A stretch of DNA of 64,000 bases from Leptolyngbya sp. SIO1E4 (GCA_010672825.2 JAAHFU020000004.1:558001-622000), one strand, 5' to 3'; counted from the first letter of the stretch, positions 33,465 to 43,360 are shown. The notes: a model not told the origin generated them from the sequence alone. A program made the numbers and translations.

Positions 33465-34640
33465 CTAACCAGACACCTCGTCACACTGGGCCGGGGGGAT
33501 TGCACATCCCCTTAACATAGAGAGCTTAAAGGGTTGGGGCAGCGTGCTGGCGATATCCTGCCACCGTTCATGGTTCTGGCTGAGCTGACTGGCTATTTGC
33601 AGAGATTGACGATAGTAATGTAGGGCGATCGCCACATTGCCAACGCGTTCATGCAGTCGTCCCAGTTGGTGGAGGACGATCGCCACATCAGGTTCAGCAT
33701 CAATCGCCTGATACAGGTCGTAGGCTTCCAGGTAATAGGCGATCGCCAGATCAAAGTGGCGGGTCTGCTCACACACCAGGGCAATTTGTGCCATCAATGC
33801 AGCTGCCTCACCACGAACATCCACTTCATCTGAGATTTCGTGGAACAGATCAACGGCGGCTTCAAAGCTACCTAGCGCAAACCAATACTCGCGATCGCGG
33901 GCATAGGTGCGGCCCAAGTAAGCCAGCGTCAGGGCTTCGCCTAGGGGATCTTGACCCGCTTGCCAGCGATCTAGAGCCTGCTGAAAGCAATCACGGGCCG
34001 TCGCAGTGTACCCCCGGCAATAATTGGCTATCCCCCAGTTGTGGAGGGCCGTTGCGTGGCCAGCGGCAGCAGCCGTCTCCGCTAGGATGTTTGCAGCTGC
34101 ATAGAAGTAGGTGTCGGCCCGAGGATATCGCTGCCAGCATAGGTGAACCAAACCGATACCATTCAGGCAAATGCCAATGCTGACGGCATCTTGAGCAGCG
34201 GCTGCCTCTCGCAGGGCCTGTTGGTAGGTGTTGAGGGCAGGCTGCAGCTGGTTTTGATGATAAAAGTCATCCGCGAGGGCCAATAGCCTGGCGAGCTCAG
34301 CGGTATCGACCACCGCTTCTGGGATAGCCGCCAACTCTGCAGGGTTAACCCTGCCCTCAGACAACTCAGACAAGATAGTCTGCATGGCCATCAGGGCTGC
34401 CTGCATGAGGGCAGCTTGATTGAGCTGTTGGCTTGCGATCAAAAGCTGCTGAAAGGTCGCTAGCGCAGCGTCACTTTGGCCGTTTTCTTGCTGCTGCCAG
34501 CCCTGGATATAGAGGATTTTGCAGTGGTCTAAACTTGGGTTAACCGGCTGCTGGGCCGTGAGCGCCTGATGGACTAACGCAATAAGCAGAAGCTGGGAGG
34601 AAGAAGCGGCAAAGTGAAGCGCAAAGTTGGGGGATTGCAT
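33465..34640 (-). CDS. TPR-repeat protein
   Basis: 391 residues, cytosolic, with at least five TPR-like helical pairs between residues about 130 and 365, for example ALNTYQQALREAAAAQDAVS, LGSFEAAVDLFHEISDEVDV and VAIALHYYRQSLQIASQLSQ. The spacing (GEALTLAYLGRTYARDREYW) is that of the Rapsyn/LGN-like TPR group. It probably acts as a protein-protein scaffold; no catalytic domain is present. Three TTTGTGACA direct repeats lie in its upstream region at 34713-34767, so it may be specifically regulated. Confidence 0.75.
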   Translation of the reverse strand: MQSPNFALHFAASSSQLLLIALVHQALTAQQPVNPSLDHCKILYIQGWQQQENGQSDAALATFQQLLIASQQLNQAALMQAALMAMQTILSELSEGRVNPAELAAIPEAVVDTAELARLLALADDFYHQNQLQPALNTYQQALREAAAAQDAVSIGICLNGIGLVHLCWQRYPRADTYFYAAANILAETAAAAGHATALHNWGIANYCRGYTATARDCFQQALDRWQAGQDPLGEALTLAYLGRTYARDREYWFALGSFEAAVDLFHEISDEVDVRGEAAALMAQIALVCEQTRHFDLAIAYYLEAYDLYQAIDAEPDVAIVLHQLGRLHERVGNVAIALHYYRQSLQIASQLSQNHERWQDIASTLPQPFKLSMLRGCAIPPAQCDEVSG

Positions 34641-34712
34641 GGGTCTCTCCTGAGCGTTATCTGGAATTATGTATGTCTGCGCCAGAGAGACTTATTCAGT
34701 TTTGAGACCATT

Positions 34713-34767
34713 CCCCTGTCATTTTGTGACAACTCCCCTACGATTTTGTGACAGCATCTTTGTGACA
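34713..34767. promoter_or_regulatory. Direct repeats containing TTTGTGACA upstream of TPR gene
   Basis: CCCCTGTCATTTTGTGACA (34713-34731) and CCCCTACGATTTTGTGACA (34735-34753) are direct repeats 22 bp apart, or about two helical turns, followed by TTTGTGACA (34759-34767). They lie 73-127 bp before the TPR start. Even phasing suggests cooperative binding by one protein; the protein is unknown. Confidence 0.5.
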
Positions 34768-34804
34768 GCATCGGTCAGGGTTATGGCTTGGCTAGATCTC
34801 TTTT

Positions 34805-35350
34805 TTAGGCTGGCGACGGCTTCATCAGTCGATAATTCTCGAAAACCACTTCATAGCCATTACCTTGCGGCGAGGCACACATGATGCCAACCTGAATGTC
34901 TGGTCTAGGGGGGAAATACGCCAACCTGAGCGGCACATAGTTTGCCTGTTCATCTGCGTAGGCAATGTGGACGGCTTCTTGCTGCCGCTTCACTCGCAGA
35001 CGCAAGGATGGCGGGGGTGACGCAAGGGGAATGACCGACCAGTCTGAATAGTCATGGGTAACCACAGCGCTTAAATTTTGCACCCCATCGACGTATTCAA
35101 TTCCAGTTTTGATCCAGTGACGCTCATCAGCACGAATCATAATACCGGCTTGATCGTACAAATCCTGGTAGTTGCCACGGATTTCAACCTCTACCGTGAA
35201 ATCTGTATTCACTGGCTCAAAATAGAAGTGGCCATTGTCGCGAATAAAGCCATAGTGAGTCACCCGCCAAAAATCAGTCTTTGGCAGTGTGTTAACCACA
35301 ATTCGATGGTCGGAACTTGACCAATCAGCCGGTTCATTTAGCCATTGCAT
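34805..35350 (-). CDS. DUF1349 family protein
   Basis: 181 residues starting MQWLNEPADWSSSDHRIVVN. The sequence follows the DUF1349 pattern: TDFWRVTHYGFIRDNGHFYF, DLYDQAGIMIRADERHWIKT, GIEYVDGVQNLSAVVTHDYS and a closing VFENYRLMK. These are concanavalin/laminin-G-like beta sandwiches, often linked to carbohydrate contexts, with no assigned activity. Its start is 9 bp after the GNAT gene's stop on the same strand, so the two form an operon. Confidence 0.85.
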   Translation of the reverse strand: MQWLNEPADWSSSDHRIVVNTLPKTDFWRVTHYGFIRDNGHFYFEPVNTDFTVEVEIRGNYQDLYDQAGIMIRADERHWIKTGIEYVDGVQNLSAVVTHDYSDWSVIPLASPPPSLRLRVKRQQEAVHIAYADEQANYVPLRLAYFPPRPDIQVGIMCASPQGNGYEVVFENYRLMKPSPA

Positions 35351-35359
35351 AATCGTCTG

Positions 35360-36001
35360 TCATTTTGGTTTGCGGAGCATGGGAAAGAGCGGTGGTGATG
35401 TCTCTACCTGAATGGCGCCGAGAACCTCAAACCCTTGTCGTTCATAAAAGGGAATGCTCTTGATATTTGTGGATTCTAGATAGGCAGGTATTTTATCGCG
35501 ATCGCACTGTGCCAGGGTATGGTGCATTAATGCTGACCCATACCCTCTGTTCTGTTGGTAAGGATCCACCCCCAAGAGCGGGAGATACCAATGGGGCTCA
35601 TTGGGGTGATAGCTTGCTATTGCTCTAAATATCGTAAAAATATCCTTTTGGAGGGGTTCGGATACGGTGTGTTGCAGGAAGTCGAACAATTCATCGTCAT
35701 CAGACTGAATGTTTGGGGGGAGCCACAAGGCTGCACCTGCATACCCCTCAGCGTAGTAGGCGCTGCCGTGGGTAAACGCTTTGCCCCCAATGGCCTCAAC
35801 GAAGCTGGGAAAATAGGCGACGTAATGCTGCGGATCAGGCCATGCCCAACGGGCGATGGGGTCTGTACTAAATGCTAAGACGATGACGTCAACAGCAGGC
35901 GATTCATGCGCTGCTGTGGCGACCTTGATAGATGATGGAGGGGAGGCGTCTGTGACATCTATTTCGGTCGTTGAATCTTGTTTTGTGAAGTGAGCAACCA
36001 T
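35360..36001 (-). CDS. GNAT-family N-acetyltransferase
   Basis: 213 residues. The acetyl-CoA loop is LLGVDPYQQNRGYGSALMHH (about residues 143-162), followed by IPFYERQGFEVLGAI; an N-terminal ~30-residue polar extension precedes the domain. A loop with AALWLPP is usual in the subgroup acting on small amines and toxins. Microviridin loci often hold a GNAT (MdnD) that acetylates the peptide N-terminus, but this gene is 14 kb from the ligases and sits with a DUF1349 gene, so that role is not assigned. Confidence 0.85.
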   Translation of the reverse strand: MVAHFTKQDSTTEIDVTDASPPSSIKVATAAHESPAVDVIVLAFSTDPIARWAWPDPQHYVAYFPSFVEAIGGKAFTHGSAYYAEGYAGAALWLPPNIQSDDDELFDFLQHTVSEPLQKDIFTIFRAIASYHPNEPHWYLPLLGVDPYQQNRGYGSALMHHTLAQCDRDKIPAYLESTNIKSIPFYERQGFEVLGAIQVETSPPLFPMLRKPK

Positions 36002-36073
36002 TTTTGTCCGTGCTCCTAGGTCAGAGGTGTTAAGGACAGGCGCGATCTGTGGGGTTTTGCGGAGTGAATTAGC

Positions 36074-37018
36074 TCAGGCACGAGGGGGGATGTTGTATAG
36101 ACGTCGAACCGCCTCTAATGGCTGATCAAACATTGCCCAGGGATCCAAATTATCGAAGAGATTGGTAGTCACGTAACTACCCCGTTCAAACGCATTCAAA
36201 AGTAGTTCAGAATCAACCTTTCCTTTCTCGGGCTCAGCATTGGGTGTTATCTGAACCCCTAGGTGAAATTCCAGAATGACGAATAGTAACTCCCAGAAAG
36301 GAGCGCGATCAAGAAACGCTGCCTGGAAGCCAGCTGCTTGGACCTTTTCCTCAACCGTCGTACCATAATCTGCCAGTACGTGGATGCAGTCATGTTTTAC
36401 CGCAATTTCGGGTGCGCCGCCTTTTTCCCCCGGCAGCGCAAACCCGTTCTGGCGCATGTAATCAAAGTAGGCTTTCCCCAAGGAGTTGCTAGGGTAGTGT
36501 TCGAGCTGGCAATAGCGGTCGGCCAGTGCTGAGTCTTCTTGCCCCAAAAGGGCTTTAGCGGTGGCGAGTAGGGTACCCAATCCCTTAGCTTGCAGCTCTT
36601 TCACAAGTTTGGATCCGACAAAGCTGTTACGGATCACATCAAATCGAACGATGTTTAAGTGGTGCTTATTCAGATGATGCAGTGTTTTCAAAGCATCATC
36701 TTGAATATTCAGTGCCTGGGCGAATTCGTTAATGGTTTGAGTTTGAGCCATGGTGGGCTCACCGTCAATAATTGAGACTAGAATGCAGCCATGAAGGATG
36801 TCTTGCCGCGAGGCCGAATCAGTCACAATTGAGGCAAGTTCTTCAGGGGAAATAGGTGACAGCGCAGCAGCAGGTAAGTTTGTTTTAAGAATGTGATTTT
36901 GCACCGCATGGATGAAATGTTGTTCGAGAGGATGAAATTCACCATTGGCGATCGCGACGGCTTTTAAGGCTCGTAAACCACAGTAGGTCGCTTGCAGCGA
37001 GGGTAATGTCGGTTGCAT
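36074..37018 (-). CDS. TerB-like/Coq4-like fusion protein
   Basis: From ATG 37018 (MQPTLPSLQATYCGLRALKA) it encodes 314 residues. The first ~130 look like a TerB-type helical domain (VAIANGEFHPLEQHFIHAVQ, ILHGCILVSIIDGEPTMAQT). The C-terminal ~140 resemble Coq4, with the metal-site motif HDCIHVLADYGTTVEEK and a downstream LELHLG-like block (LLFVILEFHLGVQITP). Coq4 binds Zn2+ and organises or catalyses a step of ubiquinone synthesis; cyanobacteria make plastoquinone, so another lipid-ring role is likely. A start at 37093 would add 25 polar residues. The domain pairing is the notable feature. Confidence 0.6.
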   Translation of the reverse strand: MQPTLPSLQATYCGLRALKAVAIANGEFHPLEQHFIHAVQNHILKTNLPAAALSPISPEELASIVTDSASRQDILHGCILVSIIDGEPTMAQTQTINEFAQALNIQDDALKTLHHLNKHHLNIVRFDVIRNSFVGSKLVKELQAKGLGTLLATAKALLGQEDSALADRYCQLEHYPSNSLGKAYFDYMRQNGFALPGEKGGAPEIAVKHDCIHVLADYGTTVEEKVQAAGFQAAFLDRAPFWELLFVILEFHLGVQITPNAEPEKGKVDSELLLNAFERGSYVTTNLFDNLDPWAMFDQPLEAVRRLYNIPPRA

Positions 37019-37310
37019 AGTCAAAACCTCTGAATCTTTTTCGCTTGAGCTGTCATTTGATACATTTGGCTTCTGGTTGGATAGAGCCTTCAAGAAACCT
37101 GAGGCTTTCAGAAACTGATGAGGATAAGTTCCACGTCATCTGTTTTCTGATGGTTCGACTTTAGTAAAGCAGGCGTCTCGAAATCGTCTCACGAGCGTCT
37201 CGGAATTGGTCAGGTGTAGACGGAAACTTTCCCTCTAAATAAGATTTCCTTGCTGCTTCAGGTTATTGCTGAGACAGCGATTGCTAGATGAGGCGATCGC
37301 TCCTTGCTGC

Positions 37311-38216
37311 TCACGTACTATCCCGATTTGATTCTCCTGGTGTTGTCTTCCGTGCCACGCTGAGAAATGCTCTTATTGTTGGAGATGAATCATGCTGCCG
37401 CCAAGCAAGATAGAGACCAGTCTTGGGTGTCTGCTCTTGTAAGGGTTTGTAAATAACTCCGTTTCTACGGAAGTTTTGCAAGGAGGCGGGAACGAAAGCA
37501 ATGCCCAGTCCTGCTGCAACCAAGCCGATGATAGTTTGCATCTGAACCGCTTCCTGAGCGACTTTTGGGCGAAATCCAGCTTGTTGACAGATATTAATAA
37601 TCTGCTCGTAAAAGACAGGCCCCATTTTTACAGGGAATAGAATAAATAATTCATCTTTCAAAGTGGAGAGAGACACTTTAGCCTGGGCAGAGAGCCGATG
37701 GGTTTCTGGCAACGCCAATATCAATGATTCTTGCAAAACACATTCCACACTCAAACCTGGCTCGATGATGGCAGAACGAACAATACCGATATCAATTTGT
37801 TTGTGATGCAAAGCTCGAATTTGTTGAGCAGTCGTCAGTTCATGCAACCGTAGTTCTACAGCAGGAAACTGTTCTCGAAAGACACTTAAAATATCAGGCA
37901 GCACAGTATAGGTTGCCGATCCGACAAACCCGATCTCCAACCTTCCAACCTCACCTCGCCCTATCCGTTGTGCCACTTCGATTGCCTGTTCGAGTTGCGC
38001 TAACACCAGGTAGGAACGCTCTAAAAACACTTTGCCTGCTTCAGTCAGATGCACTTGCCGTTTCGTTCGTTCAAACAGCTTGACGCCTAGTTCATCTTCC
38101 AAACTACGAATCTGCTGACTGAGTGGGGGTTGAGAAATGCGTAACCGCTCCGCAGCTCGACTAAAATGCAGCTCCTCAGCCACGGCGATGAAGTAATGCA
38201 GGTGGCGTAATTCCAT
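37311..38216 (-). CDS. LysR-family regulator, divergent from SDR
   Basis: 301 residues from the second of two adjacent ATGs. The LysR HTH is canonical (MELRHLHYFIAVAEELHFSR, ISQPPLSQQIRSLEDELGVK, LFERTKRQVHLTEAGKVFLE) and the effector domain has VGSATYTVLPDILS and VAAGLGIAFVPASL. It is close to the BenM/CatM-CbbR-like group. It is divergent from the SDR gene with 141 bp between, rich in TATATATA, and almost certainly controls it. Confidence 0.9.
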   Translation of the reverse strand: MELRHLHYFIAVAEELHFSRAAERLRISQPPLSQQIRSLEDELGVKLFERTKRQVHLTEAGKVFLERSYLVLAQLEQAIEVAQRIGRGEVGRLEIGFVGSATYTVLPDILSVFREQFPAVELRLHELTTAQQIRALHHKQIDIGIVRSAIIEPGLSVECVLQESLILALPETHRLSAQAKVSLSTLKDELFILFPVKMGPVFYEQIINICQQAGFRPKVAQEAVQMQTIIGLVAAGLGIAFVPASLQNFRRNGVIYKPLQEQTPKTGLYLAWRQHDSSPTIRAFLSVARKTTPGESNRDST

Positions 38217-38357
38217 CACATTTATATGTTTAACCTATTAATACTAGCCATATATATATTGGACAGTCATATAGCTGTTTCTTACCGTAAAAATATGAGG
38301 CGTGTCTCATCGTACATACGCCCACTAAAGTTCAGAATTAAGCCAGGAGAACGTTAA

Positions 38358-39215
38358 GTGATTCGACTCGACGATCAGGTAGCCATTATTACTGGAAGCG
38401 GGCGAGGTTTGGGAGCAGCCTATGCCCACCTGCTTGCAGAAAGAGGAGCGCGAGTCGTCGTCCATGACGCAGGTGTTAACAAAGATGGCACTGGATTTGA
38501 TCCGAACGTCGCGGCCAATGCCGCAAAGAAGATTCAAGCAGCAGGTTGGATTACGTTCCCAAGCAACATCATCCTCGATAGTAGAGATAACTGCCAAAGA
38601 CTAGTGGAAACTGCACTAGAAAAGTTTGGTCGCCTGGACATATTGATCCACAATGCGGGATGGGTTGCCTATCAGTCAGTGGAAGAACTGGTGCCTGATT
38701 TTCTACACCGGGCCATCAGCATTAATTTGGAGGTGCCAACATGGCTGGCTCAAGCTGCCTTTCCAATTATGAAGCGACAAAACTACGGACGAATTGTGCT
38801 TACGACGTCAGATAGAGCCATTTATCAGCAATACGCGCTCAGTGGTCTTGCTCCTTACGCGATGGGGAAGATGGCACAGATAGGTCTGATGAATGTACTC
38901 GCGGTTGAAGGCAAAGAGTATGGAATTCTCGTTAATGCGATTTCGCCGGTAGCCAAAACGCGAATGTGGAATATACAAGATAAACCAGAGGACTTGCGCC
39001 CCGATCAAGTAGCCCCCGGAGTGTTATATCTCGCTTCTCCGGAATGCAGAAAGTCTGGATTTATCTTAAGAGCAAGCAATGGTCAATTCACGGCCACGCG
39101 CTGGATCGAACGGGACAACGTAGACTATCCATTAAACCTTGCCGCTGTTGAAAGTTCTACTGCTGAGGATTTGGCTACTCGTTGGCAGGAGATTGTTGTG
39201 AATGCTGCGTTTTAA
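38358..39215 (+). CDS. Short-chain dehydrogenase/reductase
   Basis: 285 residues from GTG 38358 with AGGAGA eight bases upstream. Rossmann motif TGSGRGLGAAYAHLLAERGA, structural HNAG, and active-site Y-x-x-x-K in APYAMGK with an upstream Ser/Thr cluster (LTTSDRAIY). Asp after the second strand (VVVHDAG) suggests NAD(H) preference. It resembles multifunctional-beta-oxidation-type SDRs (the VNKDGTGFDPNVAAN insert), acting on hydroxyacyl or related substrates. It is paired with a divergent LysR regulator. Confidence 0.9.
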   Translation: MIRLDDQVAIITGSGRGLGAAYAHLLAERGARVVVHDAGVNKDGTGFDPNVAANAAKKIQAAGWITFPSNIILDSRDNCQRLVETALEKFGRLDILIHNAGWVAYQSVEELVPDFLHRAISINLEVPTWLAQAAFPIMKRQNYGRIVLTTSDRAIYQQYALSGLAPYAMGKMAQIGLMNVLAVEGKEYGILVNAISPVAKTRMWNIQDKPEDLRPDQVAPGVLYLASPECRKSGFILRASNGQFTATRWIERDNVDYPLNLAAVESSTAEDLATRWQEIVVNAAF

Positions 39216-39289
39216 GAACTGAGCTTGTACTTTGAGGTGGTCTGTAGGGAAGCAATCGAGATTATTGGTGTGAGTGTAGTTGAGTAGCG

Positions 39290-42200
39290 TTAATATGCGA
39301 TCGCCCCCAATGCTTTCAGCGACGCTATCTGAGCCTCGGTTAGCCCTTGAACATCAGTAATATTCATGCCTTCATAGGGTCTTGGCGCCCTCAACGTCAT
39401 CAGACAGTCCCCGGAGGACAGATCCCAAAGGCGAATGGTTTCATCGCTGCTACCGCTGGCCAGAATTTGACTATCGGGCGTAAACGCCAACGTGTTAATA
39501 CGACTTTGGTGTAAATCAAGGGTTTGCAAAAGTTGACCGGTCTTGACGTCCCAGAGTTTAATCGTTTGGTCATCACTGCCACTAGCCAGGATGTTTCCAT
39601 CAGGACTCAGCTCAACGGCCCAAATACCAGCAGTGTGCCCCTCCAAAGTTTGCAAAAGCTCACCAGTTTCAGCGTGCCACAGCTTAATGGCAAGACTTTC
39701 GCCACCTGTCACTATTTGCTTGCCATCAGGACTAAATGCGAGTGCCCAGTTAGAACCTTGCTGGCTTTTCCAAGTGCGAATTATCTTTGCTGTTTCAACA
39801 TCCCACAGTTTGAAAGTACCATCCATTCCAGCACTCGCAAACTGCTCCCCATCAGGGCTAAATCGAGCTGAAAAAATCCGACCTTGAGAAGTTGGAACGA
39901 TATTTTTAGCCTGCCCAGTTTCGACATCCCAAAATCGGACAGTTTGATCGAAGCTGCTGCTTAACAACTGCCGACCATCTGGGCTAAACTCTACTGACCA
40001 GATGGATGACTGATGCCCTAGAAATTTTCTTAGAAGTTGCCCTGTCTCAATATTCCAGATATGGATGCTTCGGTCTTTACTTCCACTAGCAATTTTCTGG
40101 CCACAAGGGCTGACAGCTACGCTTAAGATCCAATCTTTTTGCCCTTCAAGTATCTTGATGATATTGCCCGTTGCAACATTCCAAAGCCTAAGCTTATAGT
40201 CCCCACTGCCACTCAATAAAATAGGTTGGTGAGGATGGAACTGCACCGTGTTAACCCAGCTAGAATATCCTTGAAACGCCTTAAACAGCTGTTTTTTGGG
40301 CATTTCCCAAAGCCTAATGGATGGCTCACTACTGCTAACGGCTAGATATTTGCTGTCGGGGCTAAATGCGAGGTTCCAAATCGAACTGGTATAGACCGTT
40401 GCGATGCGCAAGAGTTTCCCTGTTTTGGGGTCCCAAAGCTTTGTAGTTGCATCAAAACTGCCACTTGCAAGATAATCTCCACAAGGACTAAAGGCTAGCG
40501 ATGAAATCCGCAATTGATGAGCTGCTAACGTTAATTCTATACGCTCAGCTTGAAGGTTCAAAATGCTAATTTTACCATCGTCTCTGCCAACAGCAAGATG
40601 TTTTCCATCAGGACTAAAACTTATGCATTGAGGTGCAGTTTCGCAAGGCCAAATTTTGAGTGTTTTACCCGTTTGAGCATGCCAAATTCGAATAGTTTTA
40701 TCAACGCTGGCACTCGCAATCAGTTTATCATCAGGGCTAAAGACCGCTGCATTAACTTGTTGAGTGTGGCCACTTAACCGATGTAACGGTTCATGGGTGG
40801 TCAAGTCCCACACAACTAAATCGGCATCCACACTACCACTCACAAGGAGACTGCCATTGGGACTAGTATCCAGCGTCCAAACAGCACTAGTATGACCATT
40901 CAGCTCTCTAATAAATTGACCTGAGTTAGTATCCCAAATATTCAAGCTACCGTTACTGCCTTCACTCACCAACTGTTGGCCGTCATGAATAAACCCGATT
41001 GCCATAATCCAACTCGTTGATCCGTTGAAAGTCAGGATTGGCTTTTGGTCAGCCATGCGCCAGACAACAATGCGCCCCCCGCCATCACCGGTTACCAATA
41101 GTGACCCATCTGGGCTGTAGGCCATGCTGCAAACTGGATCGAATGGCTGATTGAATTTAGTGTGCTTAAAGGTTGCGCCGTTAAAGTTCACCTTGTGAAG
41201 GCTAATGTGCTGTAAATATGCCTGATAAATTGATAGTCCAGATAAATCCAGCTCGGTAAAGTCTATATTGAGTGCCCAGGCGAGATTAATGAGGTTGCCA
41301 GCACCATAGCCCGTAGCCTGATTTTTATGAGATTGAAGTGTTTTGAGATGATTACGAATTGCCTGTTCTGGAGTTGCCAGCGATTGTTCTAGCCGTTCGG
41401 CTATGGGCTGTAGAATCAGCCTTTCTTGACTTTCGCGGATAAAATCTTTAACGGTTGTTTTGATCAGCGGATAGGTTACGATCGCCCACGACCTACAGGA
41501 TTGAGTCGCAAAGCAGTCATTCATCAACTCATCACTGACCTGCTCAATCAGACTATCGGTCATATATTCCATAATGACCGGCTGTTGAGTATAGGTATTC
41601 CCTCGACGTTGGATCAGCGATCGCCAGCATAACGACTCTAGTGCTTCCAGCAATCGTGCCATCGCACAAACGGGATAAATATCAGCCTTAAGTTCTGCCA
41701 AACTCGTCCAGTCGCGATTGATGGCCAGCCAGGTCATGACCGTTTTTTCAAGGGCACTGAGACGTTCAAATTGGTGATCTAGCAGACGCTTTGCACCGTT
41801 AAATAGAAGGACATCTGCTTCTAAAAAAAGCGCAATATCCCCAGCAAAAATATCCTGAATGGAGCTGCTCACAATTTGCAGTGATAGCGGGCTGTGATCG
41901 CAACGTTCACAAAGCTGTTCCTTCTCTGCCCGGCTTCCAACCAGTTGCTTGCTGTCGATCAGAGCTAATGCCACTTCTGGCGAACCGCTGAGCTGCAATA
42001 ACCGAACGGCGGGAGTCGTATCCGTAAAGGTGGCAACCTCAGCTGGTTTTTCGCGACTGGTGAGTAACAGACAACTTTGATGATTTGCCTGCCCTGTCAC
42101 TAAAAATAATTCGCCATAATTCTCATAGCCGTCACGATATTGACCGGCTTTTTCACCGCCCTTAAAAATCGTCTCCACATTGTCCAAAATGATCAAACAT

Positions 42201-43360
42201 CGCGACTGGCGCAGCCAATGCATAAGCCGAGTCACGGAATAACTCATCTCTTGCTGGTTGGAGATGAAGGGTATCAAATCTTCTAGCAGCGTGTCTAACG
42301 GCGGTGCATTCCGCAGCGATCGCCAGATAATAAAATCAAAGTCTGTCTGCAGGTCATGAGCCACTTTTGCCGCCAGCGAGGTTTTGCCAATCCCCCCCAT
42401 GCCCAGCACTGCCACTAGACGACAGTGGTCGCGCTGAATCCACTGCCGTAGCTGCGTTGCCTCTTCCGAGCGGCCATAGAAAAACCGAATATCGGGGGCA
42501 CCTCCCCAGTCAATCTGGTTCGTGCTTAAGACAGGGGGTTCCACTGCGATCGCAGGTTTACTCGGTAGCCCTGGGTCTGGAGGCAACGTCTCATTGGGTA
42601 GAGGCTGCGGGGCAGGAACATCCACCAGCAGTTGCTCGTAAAACTGACGCGTTTCAGTGCTGGGGTCAATCCCCATTTCCTCCCGTAGCAGGGTCACACA
42701 TTGGTGATAAACCTGCAAAGCAGCAGGGCGATCGCCTTGCTGGGCGTAGGCTTTCATCAAGCTTAAGTAGCCTACTTCACTTAGAGGTTCTCGCTGGATC
42801 AGCTGCTGGCCATACTCCACAGCGCTTCGCACATCACCCAGATGAAGGGCTAGCTGACAGAGATCGTTGAGTGCCTGAATCAGGAGCTGATGTAGGCGTT
42901 CTCGTTCGGAGACAATCCAATCGTCGTAACAGGTAACGAGCAGATCTCCTTCATAGAGGGCGATCGCCTGCTTCAAAGTGGCGATTTGAGTTTGGGGATT
43001 CGCGGTTTGCTGAGCTGCCTGAAGGGTATTTTCAAATTCAGCGACATCTAGCCAAACTGACAGTTGCGGCTGCCATTGTATTGTCGTGGAGGTAATGTGC
43101 AGAATGCGATCGGCTTCAGGTAGAACCTGTCGCAGTCGGAACAATTCTCGTCTCAGACTGGCCTTAGCCTGGGCCTCCGAGACATCGGGCCAAAACACGG
43201 TTGCCATGCGGGCGCGAGGCTGTGGCGCTTGAGCTTTAAGAATTAAGTAGGCCACCATCGATTGATAGCGCTCTGTCTGCAACCCTACAGCCGATTGTTC
43301 TGCAAACGTTAGTCGAAAGTTGCCGAGCAGGTTGATACAGAGCTGTCTGGAAGATCGCAT
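39290..43360 (-). CDS. BTAD-NB-ARC-WD40 STAND protein
   Basis: 1,356 residues in three parts. Residues 1-250 are a SARP-like winged helix plus BTAD TPR domain (NLLGNFRLTF, YLILKAQAPQPRARMATVFW, EPLSEVGYLSLMKAYAQQGD). Residues about 295-560 are an NB-ARC ATPase with Walker A GMGGIGKTSLAAKVA (about 320) and Walker B CLIILDNVE (about 390). From about 737 to 1320 there are 14 WD40 repeats, two seven-bladed propellers (for example HTSAVWTLDTSPNGSLLVSG). STAND proteins act as ligand-triggered oligomerising switches: the propellers sense, ATP binding opens, and the N-terminal domain signals. A BTAD effector points to transcription control. It is convergent with the SDR gene. Confidence 0.92.
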   Translation of the reverse strand: MRSSRQLCINLLGNFRLTFAEQSAVGLQTERYQSMVAYLILKAQAPQPRARMATVFWPDVSEAQAKASLRRELFRLRQVLPEADRILHITSTTIQWQPQLSVWLDVAEFENTLQAAQQTANPQTQIATLKQAIALYEGDLLVTCYDDWIVSERERLHQLLIQALNDLCQLALHLGDVRSAVEYGQQLIQREPLSEVGYLSLMKAYAQQGDRPAALQVYHQCVTLLREEMGIDPSTETRQFYEQLLVDVPAPQPLPNETLPPDPGLPSKPAIAVEPPVLSTNQIDWGGAPDIRFFYGRSEEATQLRQWIQRDHCRLVAVLGMGGIGKTSLAAKVAHDLQTDFDFIIWRSLRNAPPLDTLLEDLIPFISNQQEMSYSVTRLMHWLRQSRCLIILDNVETIFKGGEKAGQYRDGYENYGELFLVTGQANHQSCLLLTSREKPAEVATFTDTTPAVRLLQLSGSPEVALALIDSKQLVGSRAEKEQLCERCDHSPLSLQIVSSSIQDIFAGDIALFLEADVLLFNGAKRLLDHQFERLSALEKTVMTWLAINRDWTSLAELKADIYPVCAMARLLEALESLCWRSLIQRRGNTYTQQPVIMEYMTDSLIEQVSDELMNDCFATQSCRSWAIVTYPLIKTTVKDFIRESQERLILQPIAERLEQSLATPEQAIRNHLKTLQSHKNQATGYGAGNLINLAWALNIDFTELDLSGLSIYQAYLQHISLHKVNFNGATFKHTKFNQPFDPVCSMAYSPDGSLLVTGDGGGRIVVWRMADQKPILTFNGSTSWIMAIGFIHDGQQLVSEGSNGSLNIWDTNSGQFIRELNGHTSAVWTLDTSPNGSLLVSGSVDADLVVWDLTTHEPLHRLSGHTQQVNAAVFSPDDKLIASASVDKTIRIWHAQTGKTLKIWPCETAPQCISFSPDGKHLAVGRDDGKISILNLQAERIELTLAAHQLRISSLAFSPCGDYLASGSFDATTKLWDPKTGKLLRIATVYTSSIWNLAFSPDSKYLAVSSSEPSIRLWEMPKKQLFKAFQGYSSWVNTVQFHPHQPILLSGSGDYKLRLWNVATGNIIKILEGQKDWILSVAVSPCGQKIASGSKDRSIHIWNIETGQLLRKFLGHQSSIWSVEFSPDGRQLLSSSFDQTVRFWDVETGQAKNIVPTSQGRIFSARFSPDGEQFASAGMDGTFKLWDVETAKIIRTWKSQQGSNWALAFSPDGKQIVTGGESLAIKLWHAETGELLQTLEGHTAGIWAVELSPDGNILASGSDDQTIKLWDVKTGQLLQTLDLHQSRINTLAFTPDSQILASGSSDETIRLWDLSSGDCLMTLRAPRPYEGMNITDVQGLTEAQIASLKALGAIAY

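Noticed and set aside
35360-36001. GNAT as the MdnD acetyltransferase of the microviridin pathway
   Set aside because: It is 14 kb from the ligases, in an operon with a DUF1349 gene, and nothing in its sequence ties it to peptide N-acetylation.
39524-39887. Plus-strand ORFs opposite the WD40 region
   Set aside because: Antisense shadows produced by the repeated WD40 codons.
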